This document shows, piece by piece, positions 32,270 to 43,676 of a stretch of 64,000 nt of DNA. Position numbers and translations under genes: made by a program. Each line of letters opens with the position of its first letter. Within the stretch, counting starts at the first letter, position 1. The stretch spans positions 30,609,621-30,673,620 of the forward strand of contig OY821784.1 in assembly GCA_963682175.1 (NCBI GenBank), in the 5' to 3' direction. The DNA is from Triglochin maritima (lineage: Eukaryota; Streptophyta; Magnoliopsida; Alismatales; Juncaginaceae). The notes beneath the pieces are model-generated. The model saw only the letters and a program-made list of their open reading frames with translations, did no database searches and was not told the origin of the DNA.

Positions 32270-32614
32270 ACCTATAGATGTCGGATATTATAGATATTCG
32301 ACGTCTATACCTCGACGTCTATATGCAAGGGGTATAGACGTCGGTCGTCTATAACAGTCGACGTCTATAAGTCGAGGTCTATACCCTAGAGACGTCGGAT
32401 TCACAAGGATTCTAACACCCGACGTCTATAAGTCGACGTCTATAGTGTATAGACGTCGGATGAAATCAGTATTCCAATAGCCGACGTCTATAGTACCATA
32501 TAGACGTCGGCCTTGGTAACGACTGACGTCTATGCTATCTTCGCCCAACTAGACGTCGGTTGTTATAGCAGCTAACATCTATTGGGCGACGAGTAAAGAC
32601 TATTCTGCACTAGT
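32270..32614 (-). mobile_element. CACTA-2: 5' subterminal repeats and terminal inverted repeat
   Basis: About ten GACGTCTATA/TATAGACGTC motifs in both orientations at 32275-32580, then ttctgcactagtg ending at 32614. On the minus strand this is the 5' end CACTAGTGCAGAA, upstream of the TNP2 fragments on the same strand. The opposite end is missing; the element is cut near 21645 and split by element A. Confidence 0.85.
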
Positions 32615-33600
32615 GCTTGTATTGCTTTCCTGAAATCTTAGAGCTGAGTAATGGTCACTATTATCTTCTCCTCAAAATATGTTTGGATCGGGTTGTGCCT
32701 TTCTTATATTGTTTTGTTGAAATATTTGATGAGTTGATTCATGTATGACATTTCCCTTTAAATACGTTTGAGTTGCTTCTGCCTTGTATTGCTTGACGGG
32801 GAATCGGAGTGGATAGTTTTTAGTTTTGTCTTGTGTGTGAATTGATGTATTGTTCATGCTAAGCATAATTTTGTTTTCTTTGTGCATCTTCGTGACCACA
32901 ATCATTTCTCCTTGATACATTTTTGGATTTATTAGAGTTTGTTTCTACTTCGTTGGTTGACTATTTTGGCTGACTTTATGTTAGGCAATTTGGACTCCTG
33001 TTTGCTAGGGTAATTTTTAGTACACAATTTTTTAAACCATCTAGACTTTTGCATGATGATAATATATATAGTGATAACTATTTTTAAATTGAAGTTCTAT
33101 TTCTGCAACTTCGCAATACTTTGTTTCACATGTACAATATATATTGTGCATTTCACCTTTGAGACACTCTCTCGACAATAAGTTTCATTTGTTATTCTTT
33201 GTTTGTGGGGAAATATTGCTCTGTATTTAATTGATTCTTTTTGGATTAGATGACAGTAGTTTGTTGAGATCAACTGGATTAGGATTCTTGGTCGTCTGTT
33301 TGCTCCTTGGAAGATCAGTGTACAAGAAGAAAGATGGTCTATTCTTTATGAGCATTTTCTTTTTTTTGTCAGTTTGTTTCTATTTGGCCAGTGCTTTGAC
33401 TGAATCCATATTCTTATACGAGACTGCTCTTTCCTTCTGCAGATTATTAATGAGAGTAGATGGGGAGCCATAAGGAAAACTTTTCATGTTTTTTTACTGG
33501 GAATGTGAGAAGTTCGTCATCGAAAATATGTATACACCTTCCCAGTACAAGTAATTAAGTTCCAATTCGGGACATTTGAAATTTATACATTGATGTATCA
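32615..33600. other. Sequence right of CACTA-2, no recognised gene
   Basis: AT-rich. An 80-residue plus frame at 33231-33473 is hydrophobic (two membrane-like stretches) but resembles nothing I know; it is probably chance. Confidence 0.3.
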
Positions 33601-35640
33601 ACTAAATATTCCATATGATATCTTCTTTACTTAGAAATTGCTAAATATGTGTAGACTTATATTGTTTGATATTGACAGATTGCTTGACAAATTTATAGAA
33701 ATGTATTTGTTGCTTGACAAATTTATGAATGAGTTTTTATGAAGAAATTGTTGAACTTGTGTAATAAAATGATATCGTTGTGTATTGAAATGATATATTG
33801 TTGTATTAAACAAATATTTTTGTGTATTGAACGCATATAGATGTGTGTTCGCTGGAAGTTTTATTTAAGAAAGTGAAGCAGTTTTGTAGTGTTTCATGTC
33901 ATTTCTATTCTTATATAAAAATATATCATACTATAGTAATTTAGTCTTATGTGAGCCCATTAGCATCCGGATGTCCACAAGCTCCCTAAGTTGACTTCAA
34001 TTAATCATTTATATGTATGATCACAAAAATATGCAAAATCAAACATTTTTCCTCTCCCCAACACCAATCAATGCCTTAACTCCCATATCATGCCTTAATA
34101 TACACAACTTTTAGAGTTGTGTATATTAAACTTATAATGCAGTTGTGTATTTAATAATGATTTTTCTAAAATATTCTCTAACCAAAATATCTAATAGACA
34201 AGTCAAACCATACTAAACAATATTATATTCAACTTATAATGCAATTGCGTATTTTAATAATGATTTTTATGAATTAGAAAGTTCTTGAACTTGTGTAATA
34301 AAAGAATACAATTGTGTATTGAAATGATATAGTTATGTATTAAACTTATAATGTTGTGTATTGAACACACACACATATATATATTATATGCTTCACTGGA
34401 AGCATATGATTTCATTTTGTGGACATGTTATCTTCATTTCATCTTGTTTGTCCAAAGAAAAAGAAAAAACATCTTCATTTCATCTTGAATGAGTTTTTAT
34501 GAAGTAGTTGTTGAATTGTGTAATAAAATGATACCGTTGTGTATTGAAATGATATATTGGTGTATTAAACATATATTGTTGTGTATTAAACGCATATAGA
34601 TGTGTATTCACTGGAAGTTTTATTAAAGAAAGTGATGCAGTTTTGTAGTGTTGTGTGTCATTTCTATCTCAAACATCTCTCATTCCTCTCTCTCTCTCTC
34701 TCTCTCCTATAGAAAAATATGTCTTACTATAGTAATTTAGTCTTATGTGTGCCCATTAGCATCTATGGTAGGCTTAAGTGAGGATGTCCACAAGCTCCCT
34801 AACTTGACTTCAATTAATCATTTATATGTCTGATAACAAAAATATACTACATCAAACATCTCCCCTCTCCCCAACAACAATTAATGCCTTAACTCCCAAA
34901 ACATGTGCAACAACATTAACCCTCCATCTACTTCCTTTCCTCTACAAGGATCAACAATTCATGTTTATGTACGTATCTCTTTTAGAATCATATGTTGCTC
35001 ATTTCTTCCTCTCTGGCGATAACCAACTGTATTTGTGTATTAAACGTATTATGTTGTGTATTGAACGCATATATATGTGTACGTATTCACTGGAAGCTTT
35101 ATTTACGAAAGTGATGCGGCTGTGTATTTTAATGATGTAATTGTATATTGAACTTTTAGAGTTGTGTATATTAAACTGATAATGCAGTTGTGTATCTTAA
35201 TAATGATTTTTCCAAAATGTTCTCTGACCAATATATCCAATAGAAAAGCTAAACCATACTAAAGATTATATTCAACTTATGATGTAATTGTGTATTTTAA
35301 TAATGATTTTTATAAATTAAAGAGTTCTTGAACTTGTGTAATAAAATGATATCGTTGTGTATTGAAATGATATATTGGTGTATTAAACATATATTGTTGT
35401 GTATTAAACGCATATAGATGTGTATTCACTAGAAGTTTTATTTAAGAAAGTGATGCAGTTTTGTAGAGTGTTGTGTGTCATTTCTATCTCCAACATCTCT
35501 CGTTCCTCTCTCTCTTTTCTATAGAAAAATATGTAATATCTTTGACAGTTATCGTCGGTTGTGTATTTTAATGATCTAATTGTATATTAAACTTTTAGAG
35601 TTGTGTATTTTAATAATAATTTTTCAAAAATATTATCAAA
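33600..35640. repeat. Degenerate tandem repeat, period about 760-820 bp
   Basis: The phrase tgtattgaaatgatatattg recurs at 33780, 34540 and 35358, each followed by 'cgcatatagatgtgtattcactggaagtttta'-like sequence and 'gtgatgcagttttgtagtgt'. A second block (tatagtaatttagtcttatgtg, 'tccacaagctccctaa') appears at about 33930-34090 and 34725-34900. A shorter sub-repeat with 'gttgtgtattgaa' is interspersed. No coding content was recognised. Confidence 0.65.
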
Positions 35641-35715
35641 CCATACTAAACAACATTATAAGTTTCAAACAGAAAATTGTAGTTGTTGCGCCTTGTGAGG
35701 ACTCACCGCTGAGAG

Positions 35716-35725
35716 GGTGTGTGTG

Positions 35726-35787
<62 letters not shown>

Positions 35788-35800
35788 CACACACACACAC
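35716..35800. repeat. Compound microsatellite (GT)n-(TA)n-(AC)n
   Basis: A GT run, a long AT run (about 35738-35782) and an AC run follow each other; the GT and AC arms are complementary, so the whole can fold into one hairpin. Confidence 0.9.
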
Positions 35801-35805
35801 AAAAT

Positions 35806-35832
35806 TTACAATGAGACCAGGTCTCATTGTAA
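35806..35832. repeat. 27-bp palindrome
   Basis: Arms of 13 bp (ttacaatgagacc and ggtctcattgtaa) are perfectly complementary around one central base, directly after the microsatellite. A related but imperfect gagaccatgtctca lies at about 20965-20985 after another AT run, both next to 'TGTTGC' starts. Confidence 0.85.
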
Positions 35833-37974
35833 AAAAATGAGACCCCATATTTTCCTCCCTTAGATCTAGATCCAATGATTGGTTTATCCAACATTCAATT
35901 TATACAACTAAAGGGTAATATGGTAATCATTGAAACACGCCACAATATTCTTTCTATTTCCTCTTTTTCTCCTACCACCCGTGTTCGTTGCTGATGTTGG
36001 TCCAGCCGATGAAGTCCATCGCCTCTCTGTCCCACACCCATACTCTCTCTTCCCTTCCTCTTCTTCATGACCTAAACATTAAACTCACCTAATTTCCGTC
36101 TACCCAACCTCCACTGAGTTCGTGTGAGCGTTTCGGTGGTTGCGAGAAGCTCCAACGACATTGCGGCGGTGAATCCCTACGAGGTACGCCACCCAATCGA
36201 CGAGGTCGGAGGCGGAAGTAGAGTGTATGAACAAGCTCCGGAAGTCACGAGAGGTCCAGCCGGAGTTGGGGTCATGGATTGCGGCCGGAATTGAGGCCGC
36301 ATAACAGCGGTCGGGCTTAGGCCCGGAGGTGTGGGCGGAGTTATGAACAGAGTTTGGCCGACGATGGTGGTGGTTGGGGTTGGATAGGGATGGAGGTGGT
36401 CGGTTGGATAAGGATTGTGTGGTTTGGGTTAATTGCAAATAGATCCTGGGAATTGGTAAGTATTTGATTGAGTAAATTAAGTTTAGGTTAATTGCAGGAA
36501 AAGCTTAAACTTCTGTGTTTTGTTTAAATTAAAAAGTAAGTGGAATATTTGTGGAATAAAATAGTAATATAATTGTATTTTTTTAAATAATTAATATCTG
36601 GATTAATTTCTGAAAACCCCTAGATTTATTTGTATTTGAATAAATAATGAATAATTAGGTTAATTGCTGAATAAACCCAGGACTTTCCATAATTGTGTGA
36701 AATAAGTTAAGTTAGGGAAAATTGCTCTCTTTTCCCTCGACTTCCTATATATTTGTGGAAAATTCTATTAATTGGGAAATTTACTGTTATCCCATGAGTT
36801 TATGAGAATTATGATTTGTATGGAAATTTTGGTAAAATTACACTTATATCCCTGTACTTTTGATTGTGGGTTTAGAGTTATAGTTTCTTTATACTGCTTA
36901 TATGATTTTATAGTCATGTTTTTGTTTATTGCTTTATATCTTGTTGGGGTTGTTTGACTCGTGCTTTTGGGGTTAATTGTGTTTACCCCCCTTATCTTGT
37001 GAGATTGTGAGAGGTTCGTGGAATCGGTTGTCCACCCACGTTGTGACGAGTGGCCGTTAGGGAGCGTTGTTCACGGACTCGGGCGTGGGATGGTGGAGAG
37101 ATGACGTGTTAGGTACGTATGACTAGAGGTTAGGGTTTTCCCCCTGTGTTGTGGCGGTTTGGGAAGGGTCCACCCACGTTGTGACGAGTGACTGTTTGGG
37201 AGCGTTGCTCACGGACTCGGGCGTGTGGTCGGCTCCCGATGTCGGATGCACGACTGGTCAACTCATGAGTGTTGTGACTAGTGGTCGTTAGGGAGCGTTG
37301 CTCACGGGCTTGGGCGCATGGTTGGAGTAATGTGTTGCATTGTGGGCCGAATGTGCGGTCTTGTCGAGGGTGCACACTCGGCCTAGATGGGACGCGTGGT
37401 CGTCTTGGGACGTGTGACAGTTCTACCATGAGAGCGGGTTGAGTGTTGCCTTGTGGATCGGATGCGCGGTGGGGTCGAGGTGAACACTCAACTTTGCTGG
37501 GACGCATGGTCACCTTGGGACACGGTACCCGTGTCAGTCGTGTGGATGGTGTGACCTAGTTTGGTTTGTGAGCCGTGTGGACGACATTACTTAGTTAGTG
37601 TGAGTCATCATGGATGGCTAGACCTTTTCATTGTTTAGTTGGGGTAGTGTACAGGGTCTTAAATTCAAGACTCAGGAGTTGTTTGTGTGTGTGCAGGTGT
37701 GACACGGTAGGTGGCTGGAGGTGACTTGGGCTTGGGACGCGTGAACTGGATCTGCTGAGGTTGGTTGTCATTTATTTTCCTATTCTTCTTAGTAGTCCTG
37801 TAGTAGGAATTCAAAGTTCTTGTATTTTCCTTCCGTATTGTACTCTGATGTTGACATTATGTTATGTGTTTTTATTGAATTATCGACTTGACTATTTTTA
37901 GTAATGTCCCTTTTTCACTAGTTGTCTTTTTGTCATTGATTGTTGTGTCCCGAGTGCGGATCAGGGGTGTTATA
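35833..37974 (+). repeat. LTR-like sequence, possible 3' LTR end of element H
   Basis: Long frame-poor region ending 'ccgagtgcggatcaggggtgttata', like the U5 end of plant gypsy LTRs. The pyrimidine-rich stretch at 35940-36080 and GC-rich 36100-36400 could be leader-like. No PBS follows because C2 sequence resumes at once. Weakly supported as an LTR. Confidence 0.35.
37020..37530. repeat. Degenerate GC-rich tandem repeats
   Basis: Three copies of a 'gttgtgacgagtg...gggagcgttgctcacgg' module at about 37025-37110, 37165-37225 and 37255-37325, then two copies of a second module ('gtggatcggatgcgcggt', 'gggacgcatggtcaccttgggac') at about 37335-37410 and 37445-37520. They are higher in GC than their surroundings. 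Confidence 0.65.
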
Positions 37975-38176
37975 TATATTGAATAGACCCAACAAATGAA
38001 ACATTATGGAATTGTGTTTGTGTCATTAATGTTTTCATTACGTCTTTCAATGCTAAGATATGAGACTTATGTCTTTTTCACATGACAAGTGTATAATTTG
38101 ATTATTATCAAAAGCTATCATCACGTATCATGATAAAGATACTAATTGGATATATACAACTTGTGTGGGAATATGG

Positions 38177-40214
38177 TGAAGGGAATGTGTTCTAAAAGTT
38201 TTACTTTTAAATGTCAATTATTATGAATTGAATGAGAAATCATTTTGTTCCTTGTTTATGTTATTCATCTTTTAGAAGTGTTAAGGAAGATGCTCTTGGT
38301 CCTTAACTGTAGAGCTCTAAAAGATATTGGTTTACATAAAACAAAAGATATTCGCAATCATGGTAATTAACATGGGACATTAATTACCGGGTTAAGATTG
38401 TCGTGTTTGTCATAGATCATTGTAGCTCTACAAGTGAGTGACAACACGGGTATGCAAAAGAGGAAAATATTACTTTTGTATACTGAATAGACCTAACAAG
38501 TAAAATATTATAGAAATGTGTTTCTATGTCATTAATATTTTACTGTGTCTTTGGTCCTTTGATATGAGACTTATATCCGATCACTTAAGGAGTTCTTAAT
38601 TAGACTAGTGTCTTGAGCTATCGATGAGTGTAGTGTAAAGGCATTAGTTGGTTAAGTATAATTTTCGTTGGAGAAGATAGTTAGTCAAAAGATTATCATT
38701 GCCCCTCTTAATTGAGCGATGATATTAGTGGGCCCCTTGATAAAGCAAAGTTATAATGTGCACAATGTGATTTGAGTTAAGTCACATATTTATAACTAGC
38801 TTAAAGAGATCAAGAAATGAATACTAATACAAAGATGACACAATACTACTTTGTATGTATTCTTAATATCATGAGGCAAGGGACGGACACAAGTGGTGCA
38901 CTCCATCACTAAATGGATCGGGTTTTGGTTCGAGTGGAATTAAGACATCTAACTAATTGGGAGCTATAATGTGTAGCTAGATACCGCTTATAGCTTGTGA
39001 TATTAAGTTCTTAATATCACTGCCAACTTAGTTTAGATCCTCCCATAGGTCACACCACAAAACTGGGAAACAAGAAATGGGGATTTTGAGTTCATAGGAT
39101 GTGTCGGGTTTCATGTAGAAAATATGACACATGGGGTGAACAAGCAAAATCAAAATTATGTTGTGATTATAACATAATTAGAATCTAAATAAAATTCATA
39201 TGTGATGTAAATATTATGGGGTGTAATGATTGATCATTACATAGGATAATATGTTACATAAGTTGTGAATTTACTACTAATCCCGAAATGTCAAATTTTG
39301 TAAGGGTTAAAACGAAATTTGACAAGTCTGTAGAACAGTGCTCCAACGGTCGACCGGTTAGCAGTAAACGGTCGACCGATCGGGCACGGTCGACCGGACG
39401 TGTCTCGACCGATAACAGGGAATTTTCATCTGTTCGAACGGTCGACCGAATATGATCGATCGGTCGACCGAACATTGCGATGGAATAGTTCCTGTTACGA
39501 ACGGTTGACCGAGTTATTGAATGGTCGACCGAAACCTGGTTCGAGCGGTCGATCGAACCTCCAAACGGTCGACCGGTCCAGACGGTTTTCAGCAGAATTA
39601 ATTAGATCATGCATGGAATTGGTCCATAATTGATTTAATTCGTGGCTAATATTATTTATTATTAAATAATGGATGGTTAGATGGAATTTTGCATGAAATC
39701 ATGGGCAAGAGGTTGCACATGAATAGGTAATTTGGAGAGAACTTATAAATACAAGTTTATCTCATTACCACCTTAATTAATTCATTGTTTTCTCATGCAA
39801 AAATTCTCTCTCCATAATTCTCCACGAAAATCCCTTAATTCTTAAGTTTAGTTTTAGTTCTTAAGAGATCATCTTCTCAAGGGAATTAAAGAGGGGTTAG
39901 TAATTGGATTCTAAACCCTATCGGAGATTGAGAGACTAGCTTCCCTCTCTCCGATCTTGTTTAGAGTTTGGTGAATACTCGGAGGCATCCGGCGCAGCGA
40001 GGAGCATCCCCAACGTCTCTGAATCTTCAAGAAGTTTTAGAGAACTTCTAGGTATGAATTTCGGAGCCCATATTTGTTTTGATAAAGTTTTGAAACTAGA
40101 TATTGAAACAAATTGATGCATGCATGAAATAAATCGTAGAAAATTGTAAATTGATCCTTATTGTGCATAAAAATTCAAAAAAAATATATGTATAATTAAA
40201 CATGAAATCCTACA
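38177..40214 (+). mobile_element. C3: solo LTR of family C inside C2
   Basis: TGAAGGGAATGTG start and GAAATCCTACA end, with the perfect duplication tatgg at 38172-38176 and 40215-40219. It is inserted in C2, a related LTR. TATA box ttataaata at 39743-39751. At least seven copies of GGTCGACC lie at 39345-39590, upstream of the TATA box, several as the full CGGTCGACCG. Length 2038 bp; no internal region. Confidence 0.9.
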
Positions 40215-41760
40215 TATGGCATATGTCAAAAGATTATCATTGCCCCTCTTGACTTGAGTGATGATATTATTGGGTGATTTTATAAAGTAAAATTATAATG
40301 TGCACAATGTAACTTATGTATAGTTAAATATTAAAAATTAGCTTAAGAGATCAAGAAAAGAATATGTAATAAATGACACATTCCTACTTTGTATAATATT
40401 CTGAATATCATGTGGTATCATGTGGCAAAGGATAGGCACAAGTGATATTATTTCATATCACTAAATCGATCGTGTTTAGTTCCAGTGAACGAAACATCTT
40501 TGTTATTTAGGTAATTATAATGTGTAGTTAGATACTGCTTATAGGTTATGATATAAAATATTTTTATATCATTGTCAATATAACTTAGATCCTCCAATAG
40601 GTCACACCACAAAACAGTGAAACAAGAAATATATAATTTTGTGTTTTATGTGATGTATTAAATTTCATATGATATGGAATGAAATACATATGGTAAAATA
40701 ACAAAATTAATATGTCGTGATAACGACATGGTTAGAATAACAAATAATAAATTTGTATGAAATGTATATATTATGGGGTATAAAGTTTTGACATTATATA
40801 TGATAATATATTACATAATATAATGTGATCCACAACATTATAACATATGAATTTGCTAAAACCCCAAATGCCAAATTTTGTGGATATTGATCCAAAATTT
40901 GATAAAGGCAAAAACAACAAAAAATGGTCAAATATCTTTCGGGAACCGGTTGGCCGAATTTAACAGTAACTTTTTACGTTCGAAACGGTCGACTGGCTTG
41001 ACCCACGATTCGACCGAAATTAACAGAGACTTTTCCTGATGGTTAATCCGTCGATCGTTTGCCTTACAGTCCGACCAAAATTATTAGTCAACTTTTTTGG
41101 AGTAACTGATAGGTCGACTGTTTGAAAATGATTTTGCCTGAATTAATAAGAGAATTTCTCTGATCGTGGGCTGGATTTGATCCAACTTGGTCAAAGGAGA
41201 TTATGGGATGATGATGTGTCAAAATATGATTGGTTTATCGGAGAGATAATCAAGGGATCATGTGTAAGTGGTTTTCACATAATGTGGGTTTGAGGATGCC
41301 CTATAAATAGGTCCATCCTCTCTTCCTTTATTTGAATGAATGCAAAAATTCTCTCCTCCATATTTTCTTCATCTCACCCATCCAAAAATTCTCTAGTTTA
41401 ATAGCAGTGCTGGAGATTAATTTCTTTGCAGCATTAAAGGGGTTATTAGCTACATTTTAACCTTGTATTAGAGATTGATTGGCTAGCTTCAATCTCTCCA
41501 ATCTTGTTTAGAGTTTGGTGAGCACTTGGAAGAAATTCCGAGGCGATTCGAGTGCAACCCGACATCCGACGATTCAAAAGAGTTTGACAAATCTTTTAGG
41601 TATGATCAACTTGTGTATTTCAATACTAATTAGTATATAATGTATATTAAAATACAATTAGGAAGTTTTATACATCAAATTGTTGAAAAATATGAAAACA
41701 ATCTTGCTTGCGTATATAAATTTTAAAATTATACACATAAGCATGTGACGAAATCCAACA

Positions 41761-41967
41761 GAGGCATGAGATACTTCTGAATTAATGACTGAACACACCC
41801 TTGAGTGGGACACCATGAGAGAGCCACCAGCCGCCAGGTCTTCTGGTCGAGATGGAACATACCTAGCTGAGTCAACTATCGCGTCTGAGGCAAAAATAGT
41901 TGCTCTCATGCGTAGGATAGCGAGTTTAGAGTTGGACCGAGCTCGTGTAGCTCAGGTCGGAACTCCC
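41761..41967 (+). pseudogene. Element E Gag, piece 2
   Basis: Starts with the duplicated gaggc and continues the frame broken at 20613; it reads TLEWDTMREPPAARSSGRDG and ALMRRIASLELDRARVAQVG, matching A Gag residues 300-364. One TGA replaces the tryptophan of EAWDT. It ends where solo LTR K is inserted. Confidence 0.88.
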
Positions 41968-41972
41968 GTTGT

Positions 41973-43480
41973 TGGCTTTTTGGTCTTAATCTATGTTATG
42001 ATGATTTAATCAACATAATCTTAATTATAATCTATGTAGAGTAGTACACATATTGCATTGCATATATATATTGCTTTGTGCTAACTTCTACAGGTAATCA
42101 AGACTCAAGGAAGAAAGGAAATCAAGGCAAGACATGTAATCAAGCTCATTTTGAAGACATGTAATTTGCATTTATTTTGAGTCATAGGAACATTGTGTAA
42201 TTGAGCATACTTGAGATAAAAACTACTCAAACACACACTAGGTTCCTTATAGAAGTCACACAAAATTTCATATAATTTGGACTTCAATGGATCCCCCAGG
42301 CTTAGACTGGAAAACACTAAACACTTAACCTGAACTGTCTGCCCACATTCAGTCGACCGTGATAGACCGTTCGGTCGACCGAGTGATCAATTATCCAGAT
42401 AGTGTTTTACTGCCCGGTTTTGGTCGACCGTCCAGACCTTTTCGGTCGACCGTATAACACATTTTTCGACCGTCCATATACCAACAGTCGTATTCGTATT
42501 ATTTCTAAATACCCCTAAATACATTTTTTCCTATTGGTCGAATGAGAACCTTGTTTGGTGGACCGAACTTCAGATGTCTCGACAAACCCAAACTGCCTGT
42601 TGGTTTTCGGTCGACCGTGGACCTTGTTTCGGTCGACCGAATATGATCATGTTTGTCAACCCCGTGATGTCTGTTAGTTTTCGGTCGACCAAACCCTTTT
42701 TGGTGTTCAACCGATAACTTAAGTGTACCCAATTTATAGCCTATCGCGGTTGTTCGTTCCTTAACCAGTCGACCGAACCCTGGTCATATTTGCCAAACGG
42801 TCGACCGTTCTGACCGTTTCGGTCGACCGAACTTACTCAGAATTGAGTCCTGCAATTCTAGTTTTGTGTATCTTACACCAACTCCTACCCAATTAACTCC
42901 AACGGCTATAACACCTTAGGAGATTATAAATAGATTTGTCCAACACCATTTCACACAACTCTCCCACACATATTTGCCTCCTACATTAGAGAGATCATTC
43001 CAAACACTCCAAGCCTCAATTTCCACACTTAAGATCAATTCTTATCTTTCTCAAGTGTGCTCAAGTTTAGAGAGTGATTGTCCCACTCAAGTTTGTTGTT
43101 GTCAAAGTCAAGTAATGGTTTCGGTGAAAGCTCAAAGCATCCCTCTTGGATTGTGAGAGGAGGAGCCAAGCTCGGAGAGGGTTGTTCGCGAGTTTGAAGA
43201 TTGTAAAGGCGTTCTCTCCCGGCCCGGAACGGGGAGTGTATAGTGAAGTCGTGAGTGGAGCTCGAGGGAGTTCGAGCGAAGCTTGCAAGAGAGAAAGTAG
43301 GCGGGAGGCCGAACCTCTATAAAAATCCGGTGCCTTTTTGTGGTTTGCATAATTCTTTCATTACTTTCTTGTTTGTTTTAAATTCCACTGAACATCTTTG
43401 TTTAAGCAAGTAGAGTTTGTTTAGGGTTAAAGGTGATTAGAATTAGAGACTCATACACGATCCAATACCCCCTTCTAGTA
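41973..43480 (+). mobile_element. K: copia-like solo LTR
   Basis: 1508 bp between perfect gttgt copies (41968-41972 and 43481-43485) within the E Gag frame. It has a TATA box (attataaata) at 42923-42932 and a downstream end 'ccaatacccccttctagta', similar in style to copia LTR ends. At least eight GGTCGACC copies lie at 42350-42840. The start is TG but the end is TA, not CA. No PBS follows, so it is solo; the superfamily is uncertain. Confidence 0.6.
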
Positions 43481-43485
43481 GTTGT

Positions 43486-43671
43486 GGACTTACGGGACAC
43501 AGTGACTTTGAATGTGCTTACGCCCCAAGCGATACTGAGCATGCAAATGTGATTTATCAACAGCAGCCCTGCAACGACCCTTACAGTCACTCCTACAACC
43601 CGGGATGGCAAAACCACCTTAACTTCTCTTTGGGGCTTAGTGGGGGGCACTATCAGAGCTCGCATGCTGAA
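43486..43671 (+). pseudogene. Element E Gag, piece 3 (zinc knuckle end)
   Basis: Starts inside the zinc knuckle (CGLTGHSDFECAY-like) and continues through YNPGWQNHLNFSLG to SSHAEP, matching A Gag residues 369-409 and the following linker. Here the codon after YNPG is TGG, where element A has the stop TGA. It ends at the C4 insertion; the remaining bases cccaa are duplicated. Confidence 0.85.
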
Positions 43672-43676
43672 CCCAA

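Larger units (their letters stand above)
20919..37974. mobile_element. Composite insertion in C2 (possible LTR element H, containing CACTA-2)
   Basis: C2 sequence breaks at tatat on the left (20914-20918) and resumes after tatat on the right (37975-37979). The insert begins TGTTGCACC and ends GGGGTGTTATA, resembling an LTR element whose final CA became TA. A second TGTTGCGCC start at 35684, with similar following sequence (gagacc palindrome, then pyrimidine-rich stretch), may be the start of a 3' LTR (35684-37974), the left one being truncated near 21640. The duplication is low complexity, no PBS or coding region for H was found, and the LTR pairing is by eye, so this is a hypothesis. Confidence 0.35.
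20614..41760 (+). mobile_element. C2: solo LTR of family C, itself split by large insertions
   Basis: The left end (taaaaggaatgtgtattc, 20614) and right end (gaaatccaaca, 41760) match the ends of other family-C LTRs, and the duplication gaggc lies at 20609-20613 and 41761-41765. Only 20614-20918, 37975-38176 and 40215-41760 are C2 sequence, about 2.0 kb in total. The rest is a composite insertion (20919-37974) and solo LTR C3. The initial TG has become TA. A TATA box (ctataaata) is at 41301-41309, with decayed GGTCGACC motifs upstream at 40940-41115. Confidence 0.78.

Noticed and set aside
33231..33473. Hydrophobic 80-residue frame as a membrane protein gene
   Set aside because: AT-rich, T-rich codons give hydrophobic residues by chance; no homologue recognised and no gene context.
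35580..35840. 86-residue plus frame
   Set aside because: Most of it is translated GT/TA/AC microsatellite.
36100..36438. 112-residue minus frame rich in H, P and S
   Set aside because: Low complexity and no recognised domain; it lies in LTR-like sequence.
37130..37513. 127-residue minus frame
   Set aside because: Generated by the GC-rich tandem repeats; no domain.
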